Shown piece by piece: positions 16,215-23,011 of a stretch of DNA of 64,000 bases. Below the pieces are notes generated by a model that was not told where the DNA came from, searched no databases, and saw only the letters and a program-made list of their open reading frames with translations. Position 1 is the first letter of the stretch. The number at the start of each line of letters is the position of its first letter. The stretch covers positions 118,954 to 182,953 of IMG/VR virus record IMGVR_UViG_3300032246_002821; one strand, written 5' to 3'. The DNA comes from a virus. Made by a program: the position numbers and the translations under genes.

Positions 16215-17301
16215 ATACCTGTGGGGTCAACACGAGAAAAATCTCGCAGATGTCCTGGAAGTATGGGCACGAACATTTCCTCCTGATAGCTTGGTAGCGG
16301 ATCTGGTACAAAATGATGGCAGCGATGGATTCAATGATATCGCAGATCTCATAGCATCCAGACTAGCACCAGGACAGACAGTGATACTGACCCATACCTG
16401 GGAGGCTGCTGAAAATTATTTGCTGGGCATAGCAGCGCGGTTATATCACAAAGGCATAGGCAGGGATCGCATCGTGGTGATCTGCTGCGGTTATCCCAAA
16501 AAATTATATCAGCAAACCATAATAGAATACGCCAGATTATACCATCTGCCTTACTTCCTGGTACGCACCTATAACAACAACAGTTGCCTGACACCTGGCG
16601 CCAAAAAACCAGGTTTCATCTGCCTCAACCGCAGGCCCAAATTCCCACGCAGTTATCTCATCAGCTGCTTGCTGGATCTGGGACTGGCGGATCATTGCAG
16701 CTGGGCTGGCAAAGACATCTACTTCAATGTGGGACCGGTGAGCGATTATACCAAACAAAAGATAGACAGCGTGATGAACCTGGATCATGCACGGTCTCAA
16801 TTGGACGATGGTCGATTTACCAGGTATCTCAACAACTGGCAGTGGTTCTCGTCGGCACACCACATCTCCAGCGACATCTATCCCAATGTGAATGACCACA
16901 GCACCAACAGCCCAGTGTACAACCATCTGATAAATGTCATCAGCGAAACCTATTGCGACGATAGCAACGAAGACGGCGTGGATGCCGATGGTTTTCATAG
17001 TATATTCCTCACGGAAAAGACCTACAAGAGCATCTATGCCAAGCAGATATTCCTGATCCAAAACAGTTGCCATACTCTTGATTATCTTAGAATGATGGGA
17101 TTCAAGACATTTGAAATGCTGGATCAAAGTTATGACCGTATTCCAGATGTCATCACACGCACGGAGAAATTAATAGATGTGCTACAGGATTGTCTGCAAA
17201 ATGCAGATTTGAATATAATGACCTGCACAATACGAAATCACAATCACAACCATATGATATCACTGGTGGAATCAGGCACATATTTGCTTGACTTAAATTA
17301 A
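16201..17301 (+). CDS. TEK-type glycosyltransferase-like protein D
   Basis: A 366-residue member of the same family. C-terminal block IFLTEKTYKSIYAKQIFLI, then LRMMGFKTFEMLDQSYDRI. The usual KP after TEK-x is KS here. The N-terminal half is unlike B and C. The start is TTG 16201 inside the end of the dehydrogenase gene (14-base overlap); no in-frame ATG occurs nearby, so it is probably translationally coupled. Last gene of the sugar cassette. Confidence 0.55.
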   Translation: MDKFEYLWGQHEKNLADVLEVWARTFPPDSLVADLVQNDGSDGFNDIADLIASRLAPGQTVILTHTWEAAENYLLGIAARLYHKGIGRDRIVVICCGYPKKLYQQTIIEYARLYHLPYFLVRTYNNNSCLTPGAKKPGFICLNRRPKFPRSYLISCLLDLGLADHCSWAGKDIYFNVGPVSDYTKQKIDSVMNLDHARSQLDDGRFTRYLNNWQWFSSAHHISSDIYPNVNDHSTNSPVYNHLINVISETYCDDSNEDGVDADGFHSIFLTEKTYKSIYAKQIFLIQNSCHTLDYLRMMGFKTFEMLDQSYDRIPDVITRTEKLIDVLQDCLQNADLNIMTCTIRNHNHNHMISLVESGTYLLDLN

Positions 17302-17315
17302 GATGATGCTATAAT
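17288..17315 (+). promoter_or_regulatory. Sigma70-type promoter, leaderless spacing
   Basis: TTGACT (17288-17293), 16 bases, TATAAT (17310-17315). The expected +1, seven bases on, is the A of ATG 17322, so transcripts should have no leader. The -35 lies in the last codons of the preceding gene. Confidence 0.7.
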
Positions 17316-17321
17316 CGCCAT

Positions 17322-18179
17322 ATGAAGATTCAAATTGTCAGTGACTTACATCTGGAACACCGCAATGACCTACCCGTGCTGCACAATGCTGGGGCTGATG
17401 TGCTGATATTGGCTGGCGACATCTGCCAGGCAGAAGATCTGTATCGTAATCCCCGTGATAAATTCACAGTGGATGGTCAAGTTGCCGATCTGTCACAGGT
17501 GATGACCGGTGATTGGCGTGGCTGGGATGCCAGACGTTTCCGTGAGTTCTTCCAGCATTGCAGCGATAACTGGCCACACGTGCTGTATGTGTCAGGTAAC
17601 CACGAACATTATGATGGTCGTTGGGAGCGCACATCAGATATCCTACGCACAGAGATGGCACATTACCACAATATCCATTTTATGGATCAGGACAGCATTA
17701 CCATAGATGGTATCAGGTTCCTGGGTGTGCCATTGTGGACCAGTTTCAAAGATGCAGATCCCAATGTGATGTGGGCTGTGAAAAGCTACATGAGCGACTA
17801 CCGCTGGATCAAACACTTCAATGCAGGTCAGTGGGGCAGGTTGCGTCCCCAGGATACCTTGGCCAAACATCAGAGCGATGTCAGTTGGCTGACAGATCAA
17901 CTTGCAATGGATCACACGCCCACGGTCATCATAGGGCATCACGCACCCAGCTATCAGAGCATCCACGAGATGTATCGCAACCAGGCGGATATGAACTATG
18001 CTTTTTGCAGCAGCCTGGATCATATGATGGTCACAAATTATCATATCCGACTATGGGTCCACGGTCACGTCCACAACTGTTTCGATTATTCAATCAATCA
18101 GGCACGTGTGGTGTGCAATCCCCTGGGTTACCCATCAGAGACCACAGGATTTGATCCTGCATTGGTTGTGGAAGTTTAG
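17322..18179 (+). CDS. Calcineurin-like metallophosphoesterase
   Basis: A 285-residue metallophosphoesterase. All metal-binding motifs are present: DLH at 8-10, AGDIC near 31, GNHEHYDG near 96, GHHAPS near 205 and GHVHN near 249. The family includes cyclic nucleotide, Ap4A and protein phosphatases; the substrate is unknown. The promoter overlaps the ATG. The end overlaps, tail to tail, the end of the minus-strand 35-residue gene. It is distinct from the PlcP-like protein at 20559. Confidence 0.8.
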   Translation: MKIQIVSDLHLEHRNDLPVLHNAGADVLILAGDICQAEDLYRNPRDKFTVDGQVADLSQVMTGDWRGWDARRFREFFQHCSDNWPHVLYVSGNHEHYDGRWERTSDILRTEMAHYHNIHFMDQDSITIDGIRFLGVPLWTSFKDADPNVMWAVKSYMSDYRWIKHFNAGQWGRLRPQDTLAKHQSDVSWLTDQLAMDHTPTVIIGHHAPSYQSIHEMYRNQADMNYAFCSSLDHMMVTNYHIRLWVHGHVHNCFDYSINQARVVCNPLGYPSETTGFDPALVVEV

Positions 18180-18283
18180 TTACAATACCAAGTGCCAGCA
18201 ATATAGGTAGCAGCATCTTCGGCATTGTTGACCGCATCTATCACATCTAATATGCTACGTATAAGTTCTGCTGCTCTCATCAT
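18176..18283 (-). CDS. Tiny late protein (35 aa)
   Basis: A 35-residue gene starting MMRAAELIRSILDV and ending TYIAGTWYCN. A good ribosome site (GAGG) lies between its ATG and the stop of the upstream 97-residue gene, so it is probably expressed from the same late promoter. Its last 4 bases overlap the end of the convergent phosphoesterase gene. No motif. Confidence 0.5.
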   Translation of the reverse strand: MMRAAELIRSILDVIDAVNNAEDAATYIAGTWYCN

Positions 18284-18289
18284 GATTCC

Positions 18290-18583
18290 TCAGCTACTCT
18301 GCACCACAGCGATAGTGCTGGCAGCTACATAACCCACATTGGCCACAACCACTTCAGCAGTGCCGGCGGTAGTGATGAATGCGATCTTGTTGCCCAGTCC
18401 TTCCATATTGATGTCTCTGGTAGCACCAGCTGGAACCACCATACAGTTGCCTGTGAAGGCGGTGGGATTAGCACCTACAGCATAGTGTACGCTGACGTTG
18501 CTGGTCACTTTGACTTTGGTGGTCTGTACAGCAGCACTCTGGGTGCTTGTTCCACTAACCGTAAGAACTTGTGCGGTGGCCAT
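18290..18583 (-). CDS. Small beta-rich structural protein
   Basis: A 97-residue protein of small residues and beta strands (MATAQVLTVSGTSTQS, HYAVGANPTAFTG, AEVVVANVGYVAASTI). The composition is like the small structural protein at 61988, and a late promoter (18604-18611) precedes it, so it is probably a virion or fibre-associated protein. It stands alone with a tiny partner among early genes, on the opposite strand. Confidence 0.65.
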   Translation of the reverse strand: MATAQVLTVSGTSTQSAAVQTTKVKVTSNVSVHYAVGANPTAFTGNCMVVPAGATRDINMEGLGNKIAFITTAGTAEVVVANVGYVAASTIAVVQSS

Positions 18584-18603
18584 TTATGATATCCTCTTTA
18601 GTA

Positions 18604-18611
18604 TATTTATG
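18604..18611 (-). promoter_or_regulatory. T4-type late promoter (minus)
   Basis: Minus-strand CATAAATA, followed by TACTAAAGAGGATATC and ATG 18583. It supports late expression of the 97- and 35-residue proteins. Confidence 0.7.
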
Positions 18612-18620
18612 ACAAAGCTG

Positions 18621-18648
18621 TTGACAAGTGAAATGTCTGTGTTATAGT
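18621..18648 (+). promoter_or_regulatory. Sigma70-type promoter
   Basis: TTGACA (18621-18626), 16 bases, TATAGT (18643-18648) preceded by TGTGT. AAGGAGG follows and then the TTG start at 18681. Confidence 0.75.
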
Positions 18649-18680
18649 TAAAAATGTAACAGTCACAAGGAGGACGGACC

Positions 18681-19064
18681 TTGTTACCAGTACCCTATCA
18701 CCCTGCACAAGTGCAGCGATATTTCCACGAATACCACAATTATGAGTATTTTCCACAAGCCGAAGCCATCGAAGTTCGCGAGTACCGCAGGATCGATCCT
18801 GCTGACGTCAAAGCCCGTATCCTGGATTATCTGGGAGAGGTGCTGGCTCGTTGCTGGTGCAACAAGGACCTTATGGCACTGCTCAAGCAGAATCCCCACG
18901 AGTGTTTGCTTCAGTTGGGCATCATCCTGCCGGAAGAGCTGAACATCCTGGTGGAAGAACGCCGGAATAATCCCAATCGTCCCAGATTGGTTGTGTATGA
19001 AAAGCAGGGCAAGATGACCAAACGTGTGTGCCACCTGCAACTGATGATGACCGCTGGCAGGTAG
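18681..19064 (+). CDS. Protein with nitrile-hydratase leader (NHLP)-like domain
   Basis: A 127-residue protein. From about residue 45 to 106 it follows the nitrile hydratase alpha/NHLP-leader pattern: a helix (ILDYLGEVLARCWCNKDLM), then LKQNPHECLLQLGIILPEEL, then VEERRNNPNRPRLVVYE (family: ARAWSDPAFKARLL, DPxAALxELGIxLP, V...NT...LVLP). In bacteria such domains are leaders of modified peptides; here no core peptide is obvious and the C-terminus is basic (KMTKRVCHLQ). The start is TTG 18681 with a perfect AAGGAGG 8 bases upstream. Function unknown. Confidence 0.55.
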   Translation: MLPVPYHPAQVQRYFHEYHNYEYFPQAEAIEVREYRRIDPADVKARILDYLGEVLARCWCNKDLMALLKQNPHECLLQLGIILPEELNILVEERRNNPNRPRLVVYEKQGKMTKRVCHLQLMMTAGR

Positions 19065-19099
19065 TTTCTGCATACCAGATGTCACAGGAAAAATGTCGA

Positions 19100-19133
19100 T
19101 TGTAATATGATTGTAACATTCGTAATCCATAAT
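19100..19133 (+). promoter_or_regulatory. PHO-box promoter of olsB
   Basis: TTGTAAT (19100-19106), 4 bases, TTGTAAC (19111-19117), then 10 bases and a -10-like CATAAT (19128-19133). This 7-4-7 direct repeat sitting 10 bases before the -10 in place of a -35 is the architecture of PhoB-activated promoters (E. coli: CTGTCAT-N4-CTGTCAT). It predicts induction of olsB by host PhoB under phosphate starvation. Confidence 0.65.
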
Positions 19134-19158
19134 ACGGTAAGTAAACGAAGAGGTTTGA

Positions 19159-20067
19159 ATGATGCAACCCGTATTTCCAGATTTTAAATTCATGATAAAT
19201 GCTTTAAATCGCGATCTGGAAAAGAGTATATTTGGTAAGATACCTTTCGTCATACCCAAGAGTTATACGGTGGTGCTGGGTCGCATAGGTGATCTGGAGA
19301 TCCGGCTGGCACAGACTCGTAAAGAGATCAAGCAAGCACAGAAACTCAGGTATCGTATATTCTTCAAAGAGCAAGGTGCCATCGCCACATTAGAGGCGAT
19401 GATGAAACAGAGAGACATAGATCCATATGATGCATATTGTGATCATCTACTGGTGGTGGATACGAAGTATCCTAGAAAGAAGATGCCAGGAGTTAAAGAA
19501 CTTTATAAAGAACAAGTGGTAGGCACCTATCGCCTACTCAGACAAGATGTAGCAGAAAAGTATTCGGGTTTCTACAGCCAAACAGAGTTTGATGTAGCGG
19601 CCTTGATCCAGCGACACCCAGGCAAGCGTTTCTTAGAGCTAGGGCGTAGCTGCGTTGATAGCGCATACCGCGACAAACGCACCATAGAACTATTGTGGCG
19701 TGGCATCTGGTGGTATGTGAACGAGTGTAAGATAGATGCCTTGTTCGGCTGTGCCAGTTTCGAAGGCACAGATGTTAAAAAATTGTCTGAACAACTGAGC
19801 TTGCTACAAGATGCTGCCAGTGCTGCACCTGAATGGCAAACCCAGGCACATCGTTCGGATTATGACAACACAGATAGGGTGACAGATTATGATGCTAAAA
19901 AAGTGTTGCATCAGTTGCCCACACTGATAAAAGGTTATATGCGCTGTGGTGCCAGGTTCGGCACAGGCGCTGTGATAGATAGAGAATTCAATACCACCGA
20001 TGTGCTAGTGGTATTGCCTGTCACAGACATCACACCCAGATATCGTGAACACTTTACCATGCAGTGA
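19159..20067 (+). CDS. olsB: OlsB-like ornithine N-acyltransferase
   Basis: A 302-residue GNAT-fold acyl-ACP-dependent acyltransferase of the OlsB (hemolysin-like) family, which acylates ornithine to lyso-ornithine lipid, the first step of a phosphorus-free membrane lipid. Seen: LAQTRKEIKQAQKLRYRIFF, YCDHLLVVD, VVGTYRLLRQD, TEFDVAAL, then FLELGRSCVDSAYRD and LFGCASFEG, all typical of the family. OlsA, the second acylase, is not in the window and would have to come from the host. A PHO-box promoter lies 26 bases upstream and GAGG precedes the ATG. Confidence 0.8.
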   Translation: MMQPVFPDFKFMINALNRDLEKSIFGKIPFVIPKSYTVVLGRIGDLEIRLAQTRKEIKQAQKLRYRIFFKEQGAIATLEAMMKQRDIDPYDAYCDHLLVVDTKYPRKKMPGVKELYKEQVVGTYRLLRQDVAEKYSGFYSQTEFDVAALIQRHPGKRFLELGRSCVDSAYRDKRTIELLWRGIWWYVNECKIDALFGCASFEGTDVKKLSEQLSLLQDAASAAPEWQTQAHRSDYDNTDRVTDYDAKKVLHQLPTLIKGYMRCGARFGTGAVIDREFNTTDVLVVLPVTDITPRYREHFTMQ

Positions 20068-20090
20068 AAAAATATTTTTAATATCAGTGA

Positions 20091-20124
20091 TTGTAACACG
20101 ATTGTAATATTGCCGGTCTTAAAT
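20091..20124 (+). promoter_or_regulatory. Second PHO-box promoter
   Basis: TTGTAAC (20091-20097), 4 bases, TTGTAAT (20102-20108), then exactly 10 bases and TTAAAT (20119-20124). Same layout and nearly the same half-sites as at 19100. It serves the acidic protein at 20174 and possibly, by readthrough, plcP-agt. Confidence 0.65.
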
Positions 20125-20173
20125 ATTTGTGGTAGATGGTCTACCGCTTTTATTTTTTCCCAGGGGAAACAAA

Positions 20174-20488
20174 ATGAATCTTGATATGGTTGAACACGGT
20201 CTAGTGGTTAGTGTTAGTTTTGCGGAAGCAGACGATTTCGACAATGGTCCTGTTCTGGCAGCTATCAATGCTCTTGTAGAAGCATTGAAAGATTGTGCAG
20301 AAGTTAGTGTAAGCATCAGCAGCGAATATGTTGATGATAATGAAGAAGACTTAGTCCAGGAAGATGCAGATGATGAATTCGCTGATGATCAAGAAGATGA
20401 TGAAGCAGATGAATCAGAACATGATGCAGAAGATGCATCAGAAGATACAGATGCTGATGCAGAACACAAAGAAGATGACTTGCACTAA
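20174..20488 (+). CDS. Acidic-tail protein
   Basis: A 104-residue protein starting MNLDMVEHGLVVSVSF. The first 60 residues form a plausible small alpha-beta domain; the last 50 are almost all Asp, Glu, Ala and His (QEDADDEFADDQEDDEADES). Such tails occur in DNA mimics and in chaperone-like or metal-binding proteins. It lies behind a PHO-box promoter and before a strong terminator, between olsB and plcP. Function unknown. Confidence 0.65.
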   Translation: MNLDMVEHGLVVSVSFAEADDFDNGPVLAAINALVEALKDCAEVSVSISSEYVDDNEEDLVQEDADDEFADDQEDDEADESEHDAEDASEDTDADAEHKEDDLH

Positions 20489-20503
20489 CAGCGTGATTTG
20501 AAC

Positions 20504-20532
20504 TCGACAAATCCAGAGCAGTATGTTATACT
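20504..20532 (+). promoter_or_regulatory. Sigma70-type promoter for plcP inside a terminator
   Basis: TCGACA (20504-20509), 17 bases, TATACT (20527-20532). The -10 lies in the loop and 3' arm of the terminator at 20515-20544, so the unit both ends the acidic-protein transcript and can start the plcP-agt transcript. Confidence 0.55.
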
Positions 20533-20544
20533 GCTCTTTTTTTT
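20515..20544 (+). terminator. Rho-independent terminator
   Basis: AGAGCAGTAT, loop GTT, ATACTGCTCT (a perfect 10-bp stem) followed by eight T. It ends the acidic-protein transcript. Confidence 0.85.
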
Positions 20545-20558
20545 GGTAAATAGCAGAC

Positions 20559-21332
20559 ATGAAACAATACAAAAGCATATTCATCAGCGACGTACACCTG
20601 GGCACCAAAGGCAGCAAAGCCGAACTATTACTGGCATTCCTACGAGAAGTAGAATGTGAAAACCTGTTCCTGGTGGGAGACATCCTGGACGGTTGGAGGA
20701 TGAAGAAAAACTGGTACTGGAACGAACACCACAGCACAGTGGTGCAGAAGATACTCAGGATGGCTCGTAAAGGCACAAAAGTTTATTATATCCCTGGCAA
20801 TCACGACGATTTTATGCGTGAATTCTTGGAATATAATTTCGGTAGCATAGAGCTGCACAACGAAATGATTTATACAGGCGTCAATGGCAATCAATACATT
20901 GTGATACATGGTGACAAGTTCGATATCGTGACACTGAATGCCAAATGGCTAGCACACATCGGGGACTGGGCCTATACAGCTCTATTGGATCTCAACACAA
21001 CATTGCATTGGGTAATGCACAAGCTAAAGTTGCCCTATTGGAGCCTGAGCAAATGGGCCAAGAACCAGGTCAAGCAGGCTGTCAGCTTTGTAGGAGATTA
21101 TGAAACCAGTCTGGTGAATTATGCCAGGTTGAAAAAAGCAGACGGCATCATATGTGGACACATCCACAGTGCCCGGATAGGAATGATTAACGATATAGAA
21201 TACATGAACTCAGGCGACTGGGTGGAGAGTTGCACGGCCCTGGTTGAACATACCGATGGTCTCTGGGAGATAATTACTTGGACAACAGACACTGATGTGG
21301 TTATTGATACTACTGGCAGTCAAGATAGGTGA
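20559..21332 (+). CDS. plcP: PlcP-like metallophosphoesterase (phospholipase C)
   Basis: A 257-residue metallophosphoesterase of the UDP-2,3-diacylglucosamine-hydrolase superfamily, closest in motif to alphaproteobacterial PlcP, which cleaves phospholipid head groups to give diacylglycerol under phosphate stress. Seen: ISDVHLGTKG, VGDILDGWRMKKNWYW, IPGNHDDFMREF, IHGDKFD, then PYWSLSKWAKNQVKQAV, GIICGHIHSAR and NSGDWVESCTALVEH, all features of the PlcP group. The partner glycosyltransferase gene follows, as in marine bacteria. LpxH is the alternative; the C-terminal features and context favour PlcP. Confidence 0.75.
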   Translation: MKQYKSIFISDVHLGTKGSKAELLLAFLREVECENLFLVGDILDGWRMKKNWYWNEHHSTVVQKILRMARKGTKVYYIPGNHDDFMREFLEYNFGSIELHNEMIYTGVNGNQYIVIHGDKFDIVTLNAKWLAHIGDWAYTALLDLNTTLHWVMHKLKLPYWSLSKWAKNQVKQAVSFVGDYETSLVNYARLKKADGIICGHIHSARIGMINDIEYMNSGDWVESCTALVEHTDGLWEIITWTTDTDVVIDTTGSQDR

Positions 21333-21528
21333 TCCTGCAGATGTTCCTGGTCGTGTGACCCTGGAATTTCCCACAGAGCAAGCCTGTCAGGCCAGTTTGA
21401 AAACAATGACCTATTGGTTGAAATTCGATAGTTTCAAAGTCACAGGAGCCTGCAAAAGAAATGAAAATAACACTGGTAACAGACACCTGGAAACCCAGCA
21501 TAAATGGGGTAGTGACAACACTAACTAA
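21295..21528 (+). CDS. Small exported protein between plcP and agt
   Basis: A 77-residue protein with a short hydrophobic N-terminus (MWLLILLAVKIG) and two Cys at about 31 and 53 that could form a disulfide (FPTEQACQASLKT, KVTGACKR). It overlaps the end of plcP by 38 bases and the start of agt by 68, an extreme nesting that supports real coupling, or else weakens the case for a separate gene. Function unknown. Confidence 0.5.
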   Translation: MWLLILLAVKIGDPADVPGRVTLEFPTEQACQASLKTMTYWLKFDSFKVTGACKRNENNTGNRHLETQHKWGSDNTN

Positions 21529-22471
21529 CACCGTACAGCATCTCATACAGCAGGGTCATGATGTACAGATCATAGAGCCTGGCCAGTTTCACACTGTAGG
21601 TGCACCTGGATATGCGGAAGTCAGACTCAGCTGGAACCTGTGGCAAGTGGGCCGGATGATCGAACAGTTCGATCCTGATGCCATACACATCGCCACAGAA
21701 GGTCCACTGGGATTAGCAGCCAGATGGTACTGCAAGGTGGAAAAGCGTAGCATACCACACAACACCAGCTATCACACCAAGTTTCCTGAATATCTCTATC
21801 AGCATTATCACATACCGGAAAGCTGGACCTATCGCTGTATGCGGGTGTTCCACAAGTTCAGCACCCGTGTGCTGGTGACCAATCAGGATATGATGACCGA
21901 TCTCGGTGAACGTGGTTTTGAAAATCTCAGCATCTGGAATCGTGGTGTGGATCGTGAGCTATATCATCCTGATCGTCGTCGTAGGCTCAGCTATCGCAGG
22001 CCCATAATACTGTGTGTTAGCCGTGTCAGTAAAGAAAAAGGACTGGACGACTTCTGCAGTCTACGTGTCAAAGGCACCAAAGTACTTGTGGGAGATGGAC
22101 CTATACTTCCGGAATTGAAAAGACGTTATCCAGATGTGGTATTCGCAGGTGCCAAGACAGGTACTGCACTGGCTGAATACTATGCTGCCGCGGATGTATT
22201 CGTGTTTCCCAGCCAGACCGATACTTTCGGTGTGGTGATGTTGGAAAGTATAGCGTCAGGTACACCTGTGGCTGCTTACCCTGTGACAGGTCCCCGAGAC
22301 GTGGTGATAAATGACGTCAACGGTTACATGGATTCAGACTTGACTGTTGCTGTGGAACGTGCTATGTTATGTGATAGAGTGGCGGTCAGGAACAGCAGCG
22401 AGCAATACGACTGGGCAGCTTGCACCGAAACTTTTGTAAAAAATCTGAAAATAATCGAAAAAAATAGTTGA
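21461..22471 (+). CDS. agt: Agt-like GT4 glycolipid glycosyltransferase
   Basis: A 336-residue GT-B glycosyltransferase of family 4. Seen: N-terminal TDTWKPSINGVVTTL, DAIHIATEGPLGLAARWYC, SYHTKFPEYL, then VSRVSKEKGLDDF and the C-terminal TDTFGVVMLESIASGTPVAAY, where an Asp takes the first acidic place of the E-x7-E motif, as in glycolipid-forming relatives. These fit alphaproteobacterial Agt, which adds sugar to the diacylglycerol released by PlcP. The plcP-agt gene pair is itself a known bacterial arrangement; finding it in a phage is unusual. Confidence 0.75.
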   Translation: MKITLVTDTWKPSINGVVTTLTNTVQHLIQQGHDVQIIEPGQFHTVGAPGYAEVRLSWNLWQVGRMIEQFDPDAIHIATEGPLGLAARWYCKVEKRSIPHNTSYHTKFPEYLYQHYHIPESWTYRCMRVFHKFSTRVLVTNQDMMTDLGERGFENLSIWNRGVDRELYHPDRRRRLSYRRPIILCVSRVSKEKGLDDFCSLRVKGTKVLVGDGPILPELKRRYPDVVFAGAKTGTALAEYYAAADVFVFPSQTDTFGVVMLESIASGTPVAAYPVTGPRDVVINDVNGYMDSDLTVAVERAMLCDRVAVRNSSEQYDWAACTETFVKNLKIIEKNS

Positions 22472-22495
22472 CATCGTCTGACGATAGTGTATAAA
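22468..22495 (+). promoter_or_regulatory. Sigma70-type promoter
   Basis: TTGACA (22468-22473), 16 bases, TATAAA (22490-22495) at the end of agt. TATAAATA is also present (22490-22497), so late RNA polymerase could use it too. It starts a unit of about 160 bases ending at the terminator at 22632-22659. Confidence 0.7.
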
Positions 22496-22526
22496 TAGAT
22501 AGTAAGTTAAACAAACGGAAAAGAAT

Positions 22527-22604
22527 ATGTTTATGTCGCAAGAACCAAAATCACCCATTTGTAACTGGTATGGTCGTCATACCTGTGGGGTCCTTGTGGC
22601 GTGA
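22527..22604 (+). CDS. Possible 25-aa peptide
   Basis: A 25-codon frame starting MFMSQEPKSPICNWYG and containing two Cys (ICNW, HTCGV). It is the only frame in a short transcript with its own promoter and terminator. A GGAA lies 9 bases upstream. It may be a real micro-protein, or the unit may be a small RNA. Confidence 0.35.
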   Translation: MFMSQEPKSPICNWYGRHTCGVLVA

Positions 22605-22631
22605 TGTGATCACACATCAATAGTTTACAAG

Positions 22632-22659
22632 AACCCCGGTGTCAAACCCGGGGTTTTTT
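22632..22659 (+). terminator. Rho-independent terminator
   Basis: AACCCCGG, 8-base loop, CCGGGGTT, then further T. It closes the short unit started at 22468. Confidence 0.85.
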
Positions 22660-22802
22660 GTTGGCAGGCAGTTGCTCCCTAAACATAAGAGCAACCTCCG
22701 ACTGGTACTTGAGCCGAATGGCTGAATAGGTGGTTTCCAGCGGAGCAGGAGAGATTGTCTCTCCACAGATACATTTGTGTGTATCTGTAAAGTGACAATC
22801 AA
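22660..22802 (+). ncRNA. Structured RNA candidate 1
   Basis: A 143-base gap without a convincing gene, holding four consecutive hairpins: GTTGCTC/GAGCAAC (22671-22695), AGCC/GGCT (22712-22723), GGAGAGA/TCTCTCC (22748-22764) and ACAGATACA/TGTATCTGT (22765-22788, 9 bp). It directly precedes tRNA-Glu, with no promoter between, so it may be the 5' part of the tRNA transcript or a separate RNA. No known family recognised. Confidence 0.45.
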
Positions 22803-22879
22803 CCGCCCTTAGATAACGCTGGCTATATCACTACCCTTTCAAGGTAGAGTAACGGGATCGACACCCGTAGGGCGGACCA
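22803..22879 (+). tRNA. tRNA-Glu (UUC)
   Basis: Acceptor CCGCCCT/AGGGCGG, D-stem GATA/TATC, anticodon loop CTTTCAA (TTC), T-arm ACGGG/CCCGT, encoded CCA. First tRNA of the island. Confidence 0.9.
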
Positions 22880-22885
22880 GTTAAA

Positions 22886-22960
22886 GGACCAGTAGTTCAG
22901 AGGGAGAACAACCGACTCTTAATCGGTGTGTCGCAGGTTCGATCCCTGCCTGGTCTGCCA
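22886..22960 (+). tRNA. tRNA-Lys (CUU)
   Basis: Anticodon stem ACCGA/TCGGT with loop CTCTTAA (CTT), T-loop TTCGATC, acceptor GGACCAG/CTGGTCT, encoded CCA. Six bases after tRNA-Glu. Confidence 0.9.
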
Positions 22961-22963
22961 ATA

Positions 22964-22990
22964 TTGACTTTATCAGTGACATTGTATAAA
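22964..22990 (+). promoter_or_regulatory. Sigma70-type promoter (weak)
   Basis: TTGACT (22964-22969), 15 bases, TATAAA (22985-22990), between tRNA-Lys and the 23012 gene. Confidence 0.5.
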
Positions 22991-23011
22991 ATCAAAGAAA
23001 AGGACAATGTT

